64,000 nucleotides of DNA from Sextonia rubra (GCA_037013555.1 JASUAD010000009.1:64007114-64071113), one strand, 5' to 3'; positions 36,070-48,520 are shown, numbered from the stretch's first letter. Made by a program: numbers and translations. The notes: generated from the letters alone by a model not told the origin.

Positions 36070-37345
36070 AGATGAACCCAAAACATGTTACTAAGATTGT
36101 CCAAGACATGTAGGGGCCCATCATGACCCAATTGACCGCTCTCCGACCCGACAAGAGTCACAAAATCAAGAGGAGGCGATTAATACCCATCTTGAGAATA
36201 TTGAAAGGTCACAACAAGGTGATAATGCACATCATCGCGGTCATAATAGGAACCATGAGAGGAACTATGAGAGGAATAAGAGACATGAGCATGATGATGA
36301 TACCGACCTCGAATCTGAGGTTGGAAACAAGCATAGGGCCCGCAGTAGAGGACGAAACCCGGAAGATTGGGTTTTGAAGAGTGTTAAGGTAGAGGCCCCA
36401 TCTTTTAATGGTCGGATCGACCCGAGAGCCTATTCCGATTGGGAATCAAACATGGACAACTAGTTTGAGTGCTATGAAATGTCTGAAGAGAGACGGGTCC
36501 GATTTGCCAAAATGAAATTAGTGAGTCAAGCGTGGTTATATTGGGTTCATGTTGAACGCGATTTGCAGAACCGACGAGAAGCACCCATTGTGACCTGGGA
36601 TGAGATGAAATTGCATTTGCAGGTTAAGTACTTACCCCAGTCGTATCAAGATAGACTTTTAGATCAAAGGTCTAACCTCCGACAGGGTAGTATGTCTATT
36701 ACAGAATACATTAATAAGTTTGAAGAACTTAATCTACGATGTAACATTTAGGAAGACCTTTCAAGCAAAATACCTAAATTCAAAACAGGTCTTCGTCAAG
36801 AGTTTCAAAGAAAGTAAATCACTGTTAAGACGGCTAGCCTTGAGGACATTTATAAGGTAGTGCTCAACCTTGAAACTGCCATGAAAAGCAAATAGGCTAG
36901 GCATAGTGATTATCGGGAAACGGACTCTAAGCCTTATCCTTCAGCGGTAAACCAAATTCTGGGGGTCAACCTCCTAGAAATCCTGTTACTATACCGCCCG
37001 CCTTTAACAATAACAAAGGCAAGAGAATTGTTGGTGAAAACTCTAAATGGAGCAACTTCGTTACCTGCCATAATTACAATGGTCGTAGGCACCTTGCTCG
37101 TGATTACCCTTCTTGAAATCTCTGCATTGAAGATGTGGAGAATGAAAGTGACCCAACAGTAGATGCCTACTTCCCGGATTTTATGCCTAGTGATGATGAT
37201 TGTGGTGATCCGGAAGATCGGGTATTTTTTCTTAGATTTGCTCCCTCTTATCATGGGGATCAGCATGTACAAGATAAATTGGAAGATGAACTACCACGTG
37301 CGATGGTAGTACGGTGTACATTAACACTCCAAGAAAATGAGGACT
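36070..37345 (+). pseudogene. gag remnant of the outer element
   Basis: The best-preserved piece is 36479-36751, a retrotransposon Gag domain with SEERRVRFAKMKLVSQAWLY, the typical VKYLPQSYQDRLLDQ region and ITEYINKFEELNLRC. It is preceded by APSFNGRIDPRAYSDWES in the same region. In-frame stops are at 36462 and 36749, and at least one frameshift separates it from the zinc knuckle near 37066-37108. There the CCHC box has Tyr in place of the second and last Cys (CHNY, H, DY), so nucleic-acid binding by the knuckle is probably lost. Confidence 0.85.
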
Positions 37346-38434
37346 AGTGTAGAACATCTATCTTTCACACCTACGTCAAATGCAATGATAAAAGCTGTAA
37401 GGTCATCACTGATAATGGGAGTTGTACCAATGTAGTTTCTGCAAACAATCTATCCCACTTAGGCTTGACCCCAGTACCCCATCCCAAGCCATATCGTGTG
37501 TCATGGGTGGATTCCACATCTATTCCTGTCACTCAGCATTGCCTGGTCCCACTGCACATGTCCTTTTATCAGGACCAGCTGTGGTGTGATGTAGTCCCTA
37601 TGGATGCGGGACATATTATCTTAGGGAGGCCTTGGATCTATGATTTGAATGTCACCACCCTTGGACGCACCAATATCTGCGTCTTTAACTTCAATGACAA
37701 GAAGGTGAAGTTGCATCCATTACCCCCTAAAAATAAGACAGCAAAAAGAAAGCGAAGAGAAAAGGCTAAAACAAAAGGCTTACACATCTTGAATGCTAGT
37801 GAATTCCATGCTGATCTGGAGGAAAAGACTAGCAAGAGCTCAGAGAAGGACCCCATTGTCTATGCCGTAGTGGCTACGGAAATTCCCAAAGAGCCAACTG
37901 CTAGCATTCCTCGTAAGGTGGAACCTGTCTTTCAGAAGTTTCAGGATGTCTTTCCTGAAGAATTACCAAATGAACTCCCACCAATGCGTGACATCCAACA
38001 TGCAATTGATCTTGTTCCATGGGCAACTTTCCCAAATCTACCACATTACCGAATGAACCCTTTGGAACATGCCGAACTGAAAAGACAGGTAGATGAATTC
38101 CTCGATAAGGGTTCATTAGGGAGAGCCTAAGCCCTTGTGCCGTGCCCGCACTTCTTACTCCCAAAAAAGATGGGACTTGGAGAATGTGTGTGGACAGTAG
38201 AGCGATCAATAAGATTACATCAAGTATCGATTCCCGATACCTAGATTAAATGATATGCTTGATATGATGGGTGGTGCCACCATCTTTTCTAAGATAGATC
38301 TTAAAAGTGGCTACCACCAGATTCGCATCTGTCCTAGGGGATGAGTGAAAGACTGCCTTTAAGAAGAAGGATAAACTGTATGAATGGCTAGTAATGCCAT
38401 TTGGGTTGTCCAACGCACCAAGTACTTTCATGCG
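37346..38434 (+). pseudogene. Protease and first part of reverse transcriptase, outer element
   Basis: The aspartic protease motif reads TDNGSCTNVV at 37408-37437, where the family has D-S-G, so Ser is replaced by Asn; the flap and ILGRPW motif follow at about 37615-37632. A linker rich in Lys and Arg leads to FQDVFPEELPNELPP and the start of reverse transcriptase (HYRMNPLEHAEL). A stop at 38128-38130 and frameshifts follow, then motifs around DLKSGYHQIR (38296) and the run before the catalytic box. The coding region stops abruptly at 38434, where the inner element is inserted. Confidence 0.85.
38430..38434 (+). other. Target site duplication of the inner element, left copy (ATGCG)
   Basis: ATGCG at 38430-38434 is repeated at 48521-48525. 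The outer reverse-transcriptase frame reads through it when the two sides are compared, which shows the insertion is precise. Confidence 0.9.
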
Positions 38435-41235
38435 TGTAAGGTTCCGAATCCCACTAATCCTAATGTACATTAATTAATCACGTTCTATGCTAATTAAACC
38501 TTGTTAAGGTTAATCTAGTTTAAAAATGATTGGGTTTGGGTCTTGGACAGAGAGTTGAGCGGAGTTTGAACTTTACCTTAGTAGTTGAGAACCTTTTTTG
38601 TAAATTGCTCTTGCATTTTACGGGCACCTCACCCATCGCCTCTTGCGTAATTTTCCGTGTAGACCATCTTGCGTGTTAGGCCCAACTTGAATTGGATTCA
38701 TCTTGGGCCAACTTAGGCCACATGACCTATATTGTAATTATCCCAAAGAAATGGGTTTGCACGCTAAGGTAAGAATTCTCTTTTTAAAGAGAAGGAACTC
38801 AACGTCCCCTCTCCTTTTCTTCTTCCTCCTCACGTTGGCAGCTAGAGTGGTCTCTCTCTTTCTCAATCTTCATCTTCACTTCAAGATCTAGGGAGCTACT
38901 AAGTTGGAGAGGTCTTGCATGTAATGGTGGGGAATCTTCTTCTTCTTCTTCTTCTTCTTCTTCTTCTTCTTCCCCGTGCATTTTCCTCTTAGAGCCTTTT
39001 CTTCTCCACGGCCACAGTTGCATAAGGTGAAGATTTACCCATTTCATTCATTTGGGTTTATTAGAGTCATGAGGACTCAACTACATCACATGCATGTAAA
39101 ACTAAATCCCATTCTTCATTTCATGTTCTACTTATAGAGAACCCATTTCATTTGGAGGTTTTCCCCTAGCCACACAACAAGAAGTACTTAGGAAGGACAA
39201 ACACTGTTAAGAGGCAAGTATTAGAGTTCATATGTGCTGCATGTATGATCAAGTCCTTGATTCTTAAGAGTGTTTTTCAAATTCTCCAATCTCTGCTATT
39301 TTCATTGTTTTGTGTATAAGTGTGGCACGGTTTGAGTTAGGAGGTAAACATGGAAAAGGAGAGTGTGTGTACTGAATACCCATTAGAAATATCTGATGAA
39401 GCTATGGAAACCCCTTTACAATCCTTCTAATCACAACATTTTGCCTTTAATTGAGCTACAGAACTGACTTCAGGTTTTCTGAAGTGTACGGTGAAGCCAC
39501 GGCTAAGCCGTACATTTTACGGCTCAAAGTCCCGAGAGCTTGAAAAACCTATTTTCTTCCGCGGCTTACTTACAACTGCACCATGCAATGCCTTACGGCT
39601 CAGTCGTAACCCAACCGTAACCTAGCCGTAGGCTTAGCACGGCTAAGCTGTAGGCTAGTATACGGCTAAGCCGTAAATGCGCCTGAATTTTTAGAGGAAA
39701 CCTGAGCCACTCGGCTAAGCCGTAGCATTATACACGGCTAAGCCGTAAGAACCCAGTGAAATCCAGGATATTAGAAACTTTCACTAACCTTGGAGGACCT
39801 TAGTATTGGCACCTTTCCTACCACCACATTGGCCAACGGTAAGTACGTGTTAAGAAAAAATGAGAAATTCCTGGATGATCTCCCAATGTCAAGTCATGGA
39901 TGTTGGCATAAAAAAGGGTGTCCTTCATATACACAAGGTGATACCAAGACGCGGTAACACAATGGCACCGGACGTTTTATGAGTACGTCGAGTTGAATGA
40001 CCTTGGGAACATGGAATTATTTATTATAGGGGTGGCTAGTAATTCCTTTGACCCTTACTCAATCCGAATACATTCATATTGTTAAATACCCTGCCTCAAC
40101 ATGATTTGTTTATGCATTCACTCTCCTTAGTCAAACCCGGAGGCAATTCAAACCTGAGTTTCTAATGAGTGCGTGTCTGACAAGCCAGAGCTTCTGCTGA
40201 GTGTGTGCTTGCTAGCCAATGGGTACAGCCAAGGTTCGAGCCTTCTTAGCTCATATAAGTACGCGTAGTTTAATTATTTGTCATTTTACTATCTCTGTTT
40301 TCATGATTGATTATACATTCGGACTGATATTCCTTATGTATGCTATGACGAGTATGATAGGAACTATGAAAAAAGTGAATCTGAGTCGGCACCACTTAGC
40401 TTGTGCCCTTTGGGTATTATTATGTCACTACTACAGTAGTTTACGGAGGAGTTGTCGGCATTCCTCGGGAAGTTAGCTTGATCTCCTAGCGACCCATATG
40501 TATGTATGCTCCCATTGGGAGAATAGAGACTTGTGGATGCCAACCAGTGTGTACTACATCTTGATTGTGATTCCTCAATTATTGTTACTCATGCACATTA
40601 TGTCTAGTAGACTAGCATTGCTCTCCTATCCAACGTATAGTAATAAGTTCATTTGACATATTATGCTAGTTTCATATGCTCAATACTTGCTTAACTGTTG
40701 TGTTAACAGTGTTACCTTTGGTATTGCAGGTCTGGAACCCAATCCCAACCCGATTGCTATCGCCCCCGGAGAGTACCCCAACGGTACCTCGGGGTATAGA
40801 TGAATGGAAGGATGGCGATGTCTTTTATTAGTCATCCTACGGAGTGCGCCGGTTCTGGAGGTGTTATAGTCGAAATTTTGGTCTACCCTTGAGAACGTGC
40901 AATTGGACCTTTTGTACCTAACTTCGTTAAGCAGTAGTTGAATTGCAGGAATGTAATTAAAGACTTTACTACTGATACATATATTTATACATCTATCTGT
41001 GAATGTCTAAGGATATGCTTCTCTTGTTTTGCTTCTCATCATTACAGAGTATTTCGCAGGAGTTCGTCATGATGAGTTATATTCCTACGTGTGTTGGCAT
41101 TCTTCACACGTTCCTGTGGAATTTCCTTTGTAGGAATTCATGCACAATTCTTTAGGGCACGAATTACTACGGGATTACATATCCACGCCCTGGAGGCCCA
41201 CTCAAATCCCTAATTCCTACGATCGGGGCGTGACA
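38435..41235 (+). repeat. Left LTR of the inner element
   Basis: 2801 bp from TGTAAGGTTCCGAATCCC to GGGGCGTGACA. It includes a (TTC)n run at 38936-38972 and a cluster of ACGGCTAAGCCGT palindromes at 39486-39750. Minus-strand Glu-rich and plus-strand short frames in it are not genes. Confidence 0.95.
39486..39750. repeat. ACGGCTAAGCCGT palindrome cluster in the left inner LTR
   Basis: The 13-base near-perfect palindrome ACGGCTAAGCCGT and shorter forms (CGGCTAAGCCGTA, GCACGGCTAAG) recur about eight times in 265 bases. The right LTR has the same series at about 46770-47035. The spacing is irregular. Confidence 0.9.
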
Positions 41236-41246
41236 TACGTAAGTAT

Positions 41247-41259
41247 TGGTATCAGAACC
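41247..41259 (+). other. Primer binding site, tRNA-Met type, inner element
   Basis: TGGTATCAGAACC, eleven bases after the LTR end, is one base away from the common plant primer site TGGTATCAGAGCC. Confidence 0.85.
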
Positions 41260-41431
41260 CGCTAATAAGTCAATTATTAGTTAAAAGATTTAGCAACAAT
41301 AGGAAACGTGGTGAGGTTTCGATAGGTCCGTTCAGGGTTGGATTTTTCTATTATGTATTATCATCTTTTGTAGAGTTGTAGTATATTTGTATACATATAT
41401 ATGACTAACAACCATAATAAATTACAGATCC

Positions 41432-42430
41432 ATGGCGTCGGGGTCCGGTACGAACAATAGTTCGGGTGATAATGACCACAACAATGTTGAATTGGAAGGC
41501 GCTGACCCTCCACCGTCACCTCCTCTTCATCCCACCTGCACCACGAAAGAGCGGTTTATGATGTTAATGCATCAATTAGCTGCTAGTAATGCCAATCAAG
41601 CTACCATGCAATTGCAGTTAGCCGTCCTATTGAACAGGCAAGATCAACCTGGAGATCCCAATTCTTTGTATGAAAAGTTCCGAAAGAGGGGAGCCACAGA
41701 GTTTACTAGACAAGAGGATCCGCTGCGAGCAAACGAATGGCTTGTCCACACTGAGAATGTCTTTGATACACTAACTTGTACACCAAGGTAGCAGGTAGTT
41801 CTCTCAGCATCCATGTTCAGGGATATTACGGATACATGGTGGAAGAGAGAGTATCCAAGACCATATTAGGGCCATGCCAGATGCTACTGTGTGGGAAGCC
41901 TTGAAGAGGCAGTTTAGGAAGAAGTTTGTTCCTGAACATGTAACCCATAAGAAGAAGGCAGAGTTCCTCGCCCTACAGCAGCAATCCCTGACAGTTGCAG
42001 AGTACGTGCACGTATTCAGCCAGCTCTCTCGATTTGCTTTAGACCTGATTGACACTGAGGAGAAGAGAGTGGAGAGGTTCCTGGAAGGGTTAAGGCCTGC
42101 TATTAAGGGACATGCTACCGCTTTCCAACGGCCAGTTCAATACGATGATGCTGTAGCCAAAGCCTATGCGGCTGAAGAAATTGAGAAAAGCCTATTTCTG
42201 GGAGAGTCTAGGAAGAGTGCCCCGCCTTCTGCGAAGGGCCAGCAATATTCTAAGAAACAAAAGGGGGTTGTTAGTGAGCATCCCGACTAATCTACGGTGT
42301 GTGCTGGAAGGGATATGAGACTAGTAAATGCTGGAGGTCCACAGGAGCTTGTTTTGGCTGTGGCTCCATGGACCATCACTTGTCAGAGTGCTCGAAAAGG
42401 AAAGACTCTAGTCGAGCCCCACCGCAGTAG
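41432..42430 (+). pseudogene. gag remnant of the inner element
   Basis: Starts at an ATG (MASGSGTNNSSG) with a Pro-rich N terminus, then the Gag domain (FRKRGATEF, EWLVHTENVFD) up to a TAG at 41789-41791. The reading continues in another frame at 41874-42290 (VWEALKRQFRKKFVPEHV, LTVAEYVHVFSQLSRFA, RFLEGLRP). The CX2CX4HX4C zinc knuckle is intact as CFGCGSMDHHLSEC at 42350-42391 but again in a different frame. Two frameshifts and a stop thus divide one ancestral gag. Confidence 0.9.
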
Positions 42431-42599
42431 CAGTATTAGCAGTCTTCTAAGGTAACGCCACCAGCTCCTACCCGACAACAACAGCAGGTGAGGCAAGGCC
42501 AAGGGCAATCATGGTAGGGTCAAGGACAACAGAAACCAGGACAACCAAACTGACCCCAAAGGCAGGGCCGCGCCTATGCGTTGGCTCATGAAGAAGCAG

Positions 42600-43690
42600 A
42601 AGCAGTAAAGCATGTGGTTATGGGTAAGGTTTCTATTTGTGACGTAGAAGCTAAAGTGTTGTTTGATTCAGGATATTAGCATTCCTTCATTTCACCCCGA
42701 TTTTCTAGCAGGATACAGGAGCCGCCAGCACAGTTACCATATGTTTTAAATGTTATCACCCCGGTTGGCAAGAGGGTGGCTTGTGATGACTATTACCCAA
42801 GTCATCGAGTTCTTATTGGGGAGGTCTTTTTCCCAGCGGAACTCATCGTTTTGCCCATGCACGACTTCGATATAATCTTAGGCATGGATTGGTTGACCAA
42901 GTATATGGCCTATCTAGACTGTTTCTGTAAGACGGTCACCGTGAAGGTGAGTGAAGATCGCCCAAGTGTTGTGTTCCAAGGTGACAAGAAAAGTGCGAAC
43001 ACTAGATTAATTTCAGCACTTCGAGCGGAAAGACTAATTCATAGTGGTTGTGAGGGGTATATTGCCTTCATTGTGGAGAAGAAACCACCTAAGAAGTTAG
43101 AAGAAACACCAGTGGTTTGTGAGTTTCCGGATGTGTTTCCTGACGAAGTACCTGGTCTTCCTCCGGTTAGGGAAGTGGACTTTACGATAGAGTTAGTACC
43201 TGGTACCGCTCCCATCTTTAAGGCTCCATAAAGAATGGCACCAGCAGAGTTACGTGAGCTAAAGGTACAGTTACAGGAATTATTGGATAAAGGGTTTGCT
43301 CGTCCTAGCACATCACCCTACCTTAATTGGTTTGTGGTCATTTTTATTGATGATGTATTGGTTTACTCCAAGAGCCAAGACGAGCATGCAGAACACCTGA
43401 GGATTTCTCTGCAATTATTAAGGGACCACAGACTATATGCTAAACTAGACAAGTGTGAATTCTGGTTAGAACAAGTTGCCTTTTTGGGGCATATCATCTC
43501 AAAGGATGGGCTTGCAGTCGATCCAGCTAAGATTGAGGCTATAACCAATTGGCAAAGCCTTAAAACAGTTGCAGAGGTTAAAAGCTTTGTTGGCTTGGCG
43601 GGTTATTATAGAAAGTTTGTGAAAGACTTTTCAAAAATAGTTGCACCTTTGACAAAATTGACTCAGAAGAATGAGCCATTTGTTTAGCCG
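42600..43690 (+). pseudogene. Protease and internally deleted reverse transcriptase, inner element
   Basis: The protease keeps D-S-G (42665-42673) in the sequence VLFDSG, followed by a stop at 42677-42679. The conserved IILGMDWL motif is at about 42872-42895. The linker EFPDVFPDEVPGLPPVREV leads to MAPAELRELK at 43235. The reverse transcriptase then jumps at about 43318-43328 from RPSTSPY straight to FVVIFIDDVLVYSK: roughly 100 residues, including the first catalytic Asp region, are missing, and the frame stays open across the junction. The YxDD-type box here reads FIDD. The connection domain continues to FVGLAGYYRKFVKDFS and a stop at 43685-43687. Confidence 0.9.
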
Positions 43691-44280
43691 GCTGAATGTG
43701 AGTCGAGTTTCCAACTCCTTAAGGAGAAACTAACCCCAGCTCCAATCTTATCTCTACCAGAGGGAAATGGTGGATTTGTTATCTATACTGATGCTTCGAA
43801 GATTGGGTTAGGATGTGTACTCATGCAAAAAGAAAAAGTGATAGCATATGGATCTCAACAATTGAAGGAACATGAGAAAAATTATGCTACGCATGATTTA
43901 GAATTGGTTGCAGTGGTCTTTGCGTTGAAGTTGTGGAGTCACTATCTGTACAAGGAGAGATTTGAAGTCCATAGCAACCATCGTAGTCTCCAATATCTAT
44001 TTTCTTAGCATGACCTTAACATGAGACAGCTTAGATGGTTAGAATTCATAAAGGATTATGATTTTTCGATCAAATATTTTCCTAGAAAAGGGAATGTAGT
44101 GGCCGATGCTTTGAGCAGGAAATCAACCATTAAGATGGCAGCTATGTGCGGTGAATGGTCCTTAGTCGAAGAGTTCCGAGACCTGGATGTGGAAGTCGAA
44201 TTTGTGGACGATAAGGTCATGCTGGTAGCTATGTCAGTCTTTGAGCCCACCTTAATTCAGCAAATTAAAGAGAGATAGTT
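43690..44280 (+). pseudogene. RNase H of the inner element
   Basis: The frame carries YTDASKIGLGCVL (first catalytic Asp, about 43786), LELVAVVFALKLW and the HYLY region, then HSNHRSLQYL where the usual second Asp of the H-T/S-D-H motif is Asn. A TAG at 44006-44008 interrupts before DLNMRQLRWLEF, and the domain closes with ADALSRKS at about 44103-44126. Stops fall at positions where the family has Gln, consistent with C-to-T change. Confidence 0.85.
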
Positions 44281-45380
44281 TGAAGATCCAGAGTTGGTTA
44301 AGATTCGTGACCATATATTGGAGAGACCTGATTTCAGGTTAGTAGATGGCGTACTGTATTTTAGAGATTGGCTCTGTGTTCCAGTGGTCCAAAATCTTAA
44401 CTTAAAGAGGGCAATCATAACTGAAGCACATCATGCATGATATTCCAGGCACCCCAGGAGTACAAAAATGTACCGAAACTTACATGGCAGGTTCTGGTGG
44501 AATAACATGAAGCGAGATATTGCAGGCTTTGTAGCAAGGTGCCTTACCTGCCAATGTGAAGGCTGAACAAAGGTAACCTCCCAGTCTATTACATCCTTTA
44601 CAAATTCCTAAGTGGAAATGGGAGAATTTAACAATAGACTTTGTTTCAGGACTGCCCCCGACAAGTAAACATCATAATGTAGTGTGGGTGATTATTGATC
44701 AACTAACAAAGTCAGCCCACTTTATTCCCATTAGGAAAGGGATGAAATTTCATGAGATGGCTAAGATCTTCATTGATGAGATTGTGCGGCTACACGGTAC
44801 TCCAGTTTCAATTGTATCCGACCGAGACAGTAGGTTCGTGTCTTCCTTCTGGCAGTTGTTTCAAACATTCTTGGGTACTAAACTCAGTTTTAGCACAGCT
44901 TATCATCCGCAAACCGACGGGCAATCGGAGCGAACAATACAAACCCTTGAAGACATGTTACGAGCTAGCGTGTTGGACTTCGGGAAGGAGTGGGATGAAC
45001 ACCTCTCCTTATGTGAATTTGCGTACAATAATAATTATCACGCAAGCATCGGAATGGCCCCATTCGACGCTTTATATGGACGTAAGTGCCGTACTCCAGT
45101 CTGTTGGGAAGAAATTGGAGTTCAAAGTTTCCATGGACCCTCTCTGGTTGCGGATACGGCGGAAAAAGTGCAAAAGGTGTAAGATAAATTGAAGGTTGTA
45201 CGATCGCGCCGGAAGAGTTATGCAGATAACCGCCGACGGCCCCTTGAGTTCTAAGTGGGGGATAAAGTTTTCTTGAAGGTTTCCCCAATCAAGGGTACCA
45301 TCAGGTTTGGACAGAAGGGCAAGCTAGCTCCGTGATTTGTAGGACCTTTCGAGATACTGGGCAAGATTGGAGATTTAGCT
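44281..45380 (+). pseudogene. Integrase of the inner element
   Basis: The N-terminal HHCC zinc domain is recognisable (H near 44426-44450, CLTC at about 44550). After a frameshift near 44560-44605 the catalytic core is well kept: TIDF (first Asp, about 44636), IVSDRDSRF (second Asp, about 44819) and TDGQSERTIQTLED (Glu, about 44930). The C-terminal part has three stops (45181, 45253, 45334) at sites where the family has Gln or Arg, and ends in the GPFEILGKIGDLAYRLELP motif. So the catalytic triad survives but the domain cannot be read through. Confidence 0.88.
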
Positions 45381-45702
45381 TATCGATTGGAGTTACCACC
45401 CCAACTTGCGGGAGTTCATAATGTATTCCATGTGTCGATGCTTAGAAAGTACTTCCCGGATCCTTCACATGTTCTTGAGTTGGACAACATCCAAGTTAAG
45501 CCTGATGTGAGCTATGAAGAAAGGCCACTTCGTATCATTGACACTAAAGAGCAAGTGCTGCGTACCCGAACAATCAAATGGGTTAAGGTCCTATGGGAAC
45601 ATCATGGACAGGAAGAGGCCACTTGGAAACTTGAAGATCAAATTCGGGCAAAATATCCAGAGCTACTACCCGAGGTATGTCACATTCGGAGGACCGAATG
45701 AT
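45381..45702 (+). pseudogene. Integrase tail and chromodomain of the inner element
   Basis: An open frame from 45387 has VHNVFHVSMLRKYFPDPSH, then a chromodomain-like end with IKWVKVLWEHHGQEEATWKLE and ending RRTE at 45699. Chromodomains in this lineage direct insertion to heterochromatin by binding modified histone H3. It is the least damaged part of the element and lies directly before the polypurine tract. Confidence 0.88.
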
Positions 45703-45705
45703 CTT

Positions 45706-45718
45706 AAATGGGGGAGGA
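45706..45718 (+). other. Polypurine tract of the inner element
   Basis: AAATGGGGGAGGA immediately precedes the right LTR (TGTAAGG), the standard position for plus-strand priming. Confidence 0.9.
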
Positions 45719-48520
45719 TGTAAGGTTCCGAATCCCACTAATCCTAATCTACGTTAATTAATCACGTTCTATGTTAATTAAACCCTGTTAAAGTTAATCT
45801 AGTTTAAAAACAATTGGGTTTGGGTCTTGGACAGGGAGTTGAGCGGAGTTTGAACTTTACCTCAGCAGTTGAGGACCTTTTTGTAAATTGCTCTTGCATT
45901 TTACGAGCACCTCACCCATCGCCTCTTGCGTAATTTTCCGTGTAGACCATCTTGCGTGTTAGGCCCGACTTGAATTGGATTCATCTTGGGCCAACTTAGG
46001 CCACATGACCTATATTGTAATTATCCCAAAGAAATGGGTTTGCATGCTAAGGTAAGAATTCTCTTTTTAAAGAGAAGGAACTCAACGTCCCCTCTCCTTT
46101 TCTTCTTCCTCCTCACGTTGGCAGCTAGAGTGGTCTCTCTCTTTCTCAATCTTCATCTTCACTTCAAGATCTAGGGAGCTACTAAGTTGGAGAGGTCTTG
46201 CATGTAATGGTGGGGAATCTTCTTCTTCTTCTTCTTCTTCTTCTTCTTCTTCTTCCTCGTGCATTTTCCTCTTAGAGCCTTTTCTTCTCCACGGCCACAG
46301 TTGCATATGGTGAAGATTTACCCATTTCATTCATTTGGGTTTATTAGAGTCATGAGGACTCAACTACATCACATGCATGTAAAACTAAATCCCATTCTTC
46401 ATTTCATGTTCTACTTATAGAGAACCCATTTCATTTAGAGGTTTTCCCCTAGCCACACAACAAGAAGGACTTAGGAAGGACAAACACTGTTAAGAGGCAA
46501 GTATTAGAGTTCATATGTGCTGCATGTATGATCAAGTCCTTGATTCTTAAGAGTGTTTTTCAAATTCTCCAATCTCAGCTATTTTCATTGTTTTGTGTAT
46601 AAGTGTGGCACGGTTTGAGTTAGGAGGTAAACATGGAAAAGGAGAGTGTGTGTACTGAATACCCATTAGAAATATCTGATGAAGCTACAGAAACCCCTTT
46701 ACAATCCTTCTAATCACAACATTTTGCCTTTAATTGAGCTACAGAACTGACTTCAGGTTTTCTGAAGTGTACGGTGAAGCCACGGCTAAGCCGTACATTT
46801 TACGGCTCAAAGTCCCGAGAGCTTGAAAAACCTATTTTCTTCCGCGGCTTACTTACAACTGCACCATGCAATGCCTTACGGCTCAGTCGTAACCCAACCG
46901 TAACCTAACCGTAGGCTTAGCACGGCTAAGCGGTAGGCTAGTATACGGCTAAGCCGTAAATGCGCCTGAATTTTTAAAGGAAACCTGAGCCACTCGGCTA
47001 AGCCGTAGCATTATACACGGCTAAGCCGTAAGAACCCAGTGAAATCCGGGATATTAGAAACTTTCACTAACCTTGGAGGACCTTAGTATTGGCACCTTTC
47101 CTACCACCACATTGGCCAACGGTAAGTACGCGTTAGGGAAAAATGAGAAATTCCCGGATGATCTCCCAATGTTAAGTCATGGATGTTGCCATAAGAAAGG
47201 GTGTCCTTCATATACACAAGGTGATACCAAGATGCGGTAACACAATGGCACCGGACGTTTTATGAGTACGTCGAGTTGAATGACCTTGGGAACATGGAAT
47301 TATTTATTATAGGGGTGGCCAGTAATTCCTTTGACCCTTACTCAATCCGAATACATTCATATTGTTAAATACCCTGCCTCAACATGATTTGTTTATGTAT
47401 TCACTCTCCTTAGTCAAACCCTGAGGCAATTCAAACCTGAGCTTCTAATGAGTGCGTGTCTGACAAACTAGAGCTTCTGCTGAGTGTGTGCTTGCTAGCC
47501 AATGGGTACAGCCGAGGTTTGAGCCTTCTTAGCTCATATAAGTATGCTTAGTTTAATTATTTGTCATTTTACTATCTCTGATTTCATGATTGATTATACC
47601 TTCAAACTGATATTCCTTATGTATGCTATGACGAGTATGATGGGAACTATGAAAGAAGTGAATCTGAGTCGGCACCACTTAGCTTGTGCCCTTTGGGTAT
47701 TATTATATCACTACTGCAGTAGTTTACGGAGGAGTTGTCGGCACTCCTCGGGAAGTTAGCTTGATCTCCTAGCGACCCATATGTATGTATGTTCCCATTG
47801 GGAGAATAGAGACTTGTGGATGCCAACCAGTGTGTACTACATCTTGATTGTGATTCCTCACTTATTGTTACTCATGCACATTATGTCTAGTAGAATAGTA
47901 TTGCTCTCCTATCCAACGTATAGTAATAAGTTCATTTAACATATTATGCTAGTTTCATATGCTCAGTACTTGCTTAACCGTTGTGTTAACAGTGTTACCT
48001 TTGGTATTGCAGGTATGGAACCCAATCCCAACCCAATTGCTGACGCGCCCCCGGAGAGTACCCCAACGGTACCTTGGGGTATAGATGAATGGAAGGATGG
48101 CAATGTCTTTTATTAGTCATCCTACGGAGGACGCCGGTTCTGGAGGTGTTATAGTTGAAATTTTGGTCTACCCTTGAGAACGTGCAATTGGACCTTTTGT
48201 ACCTAAATTCGTTAAGCAGTAGTTGAATTGTAGCGATGTAATTAAAGACTTAACTACTGATACATATATTTATACATCTATCTATGAGTGTCTGAGGATA
48301 TGCTTCTCTTGGTTTGCTTCTCATCATTACAGAGTATTTCGCAGGAGTTCGTCATGATGAGTTATATTCCTACGTGTATTGGCATTCCTCACACGTTCCT
48401 GTGGAATTTCCCTTATAGGAATTCGTGCACAATTCTTTAGGGCACGAATTACTACAGGATTACGTATCCACGCCCTGGGGGCCCACTCAAATCCCCAATT
48501 CCCGGGATCGGGGCGTGACA
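45719..48520 (+). repeat. Right LTR of the inner element
   Basis: 2802 bp, same ends as the left LTR. It carries the matching (TTC)n run at 46219-46255 and palindrome cluster at about 46770-47035. It is followed at once by the target copy ATGCG. Confidence 0.95.

Larger units (their letters stand above)
38435..48520 (+). mobile_element. Inner Ty3/gypsy chromovirus (Tekay/Del-like), complete in outline but defective
   Basis: 10.1 kb with 2.8-kb LTRs, a primer site, gag, protease, reverse transcriptase, RNase H, integrase, chromodomain and polypurine tract, flanked by ATGCG target copies. The very long LTRs, CX2CX4HX4C knuckle and C-terminal chromodomain fit the Tekay/Del lineage. LTRs are nearly equal in length (2801 and 2802 bp) and differ at scattered sites only, more alike than the LTRs of the outer element, as expected for a later insertion. 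It cannot move by itself because the reverse transcriptase has lost its central part. Confidence 0.92.

Noticed and set aside
38799..39047. Minus-strand Glu-rich frame, repeated at 46082-46330
   Set aside because: Caused by the (TTC)n run in each LTR of the inner element.
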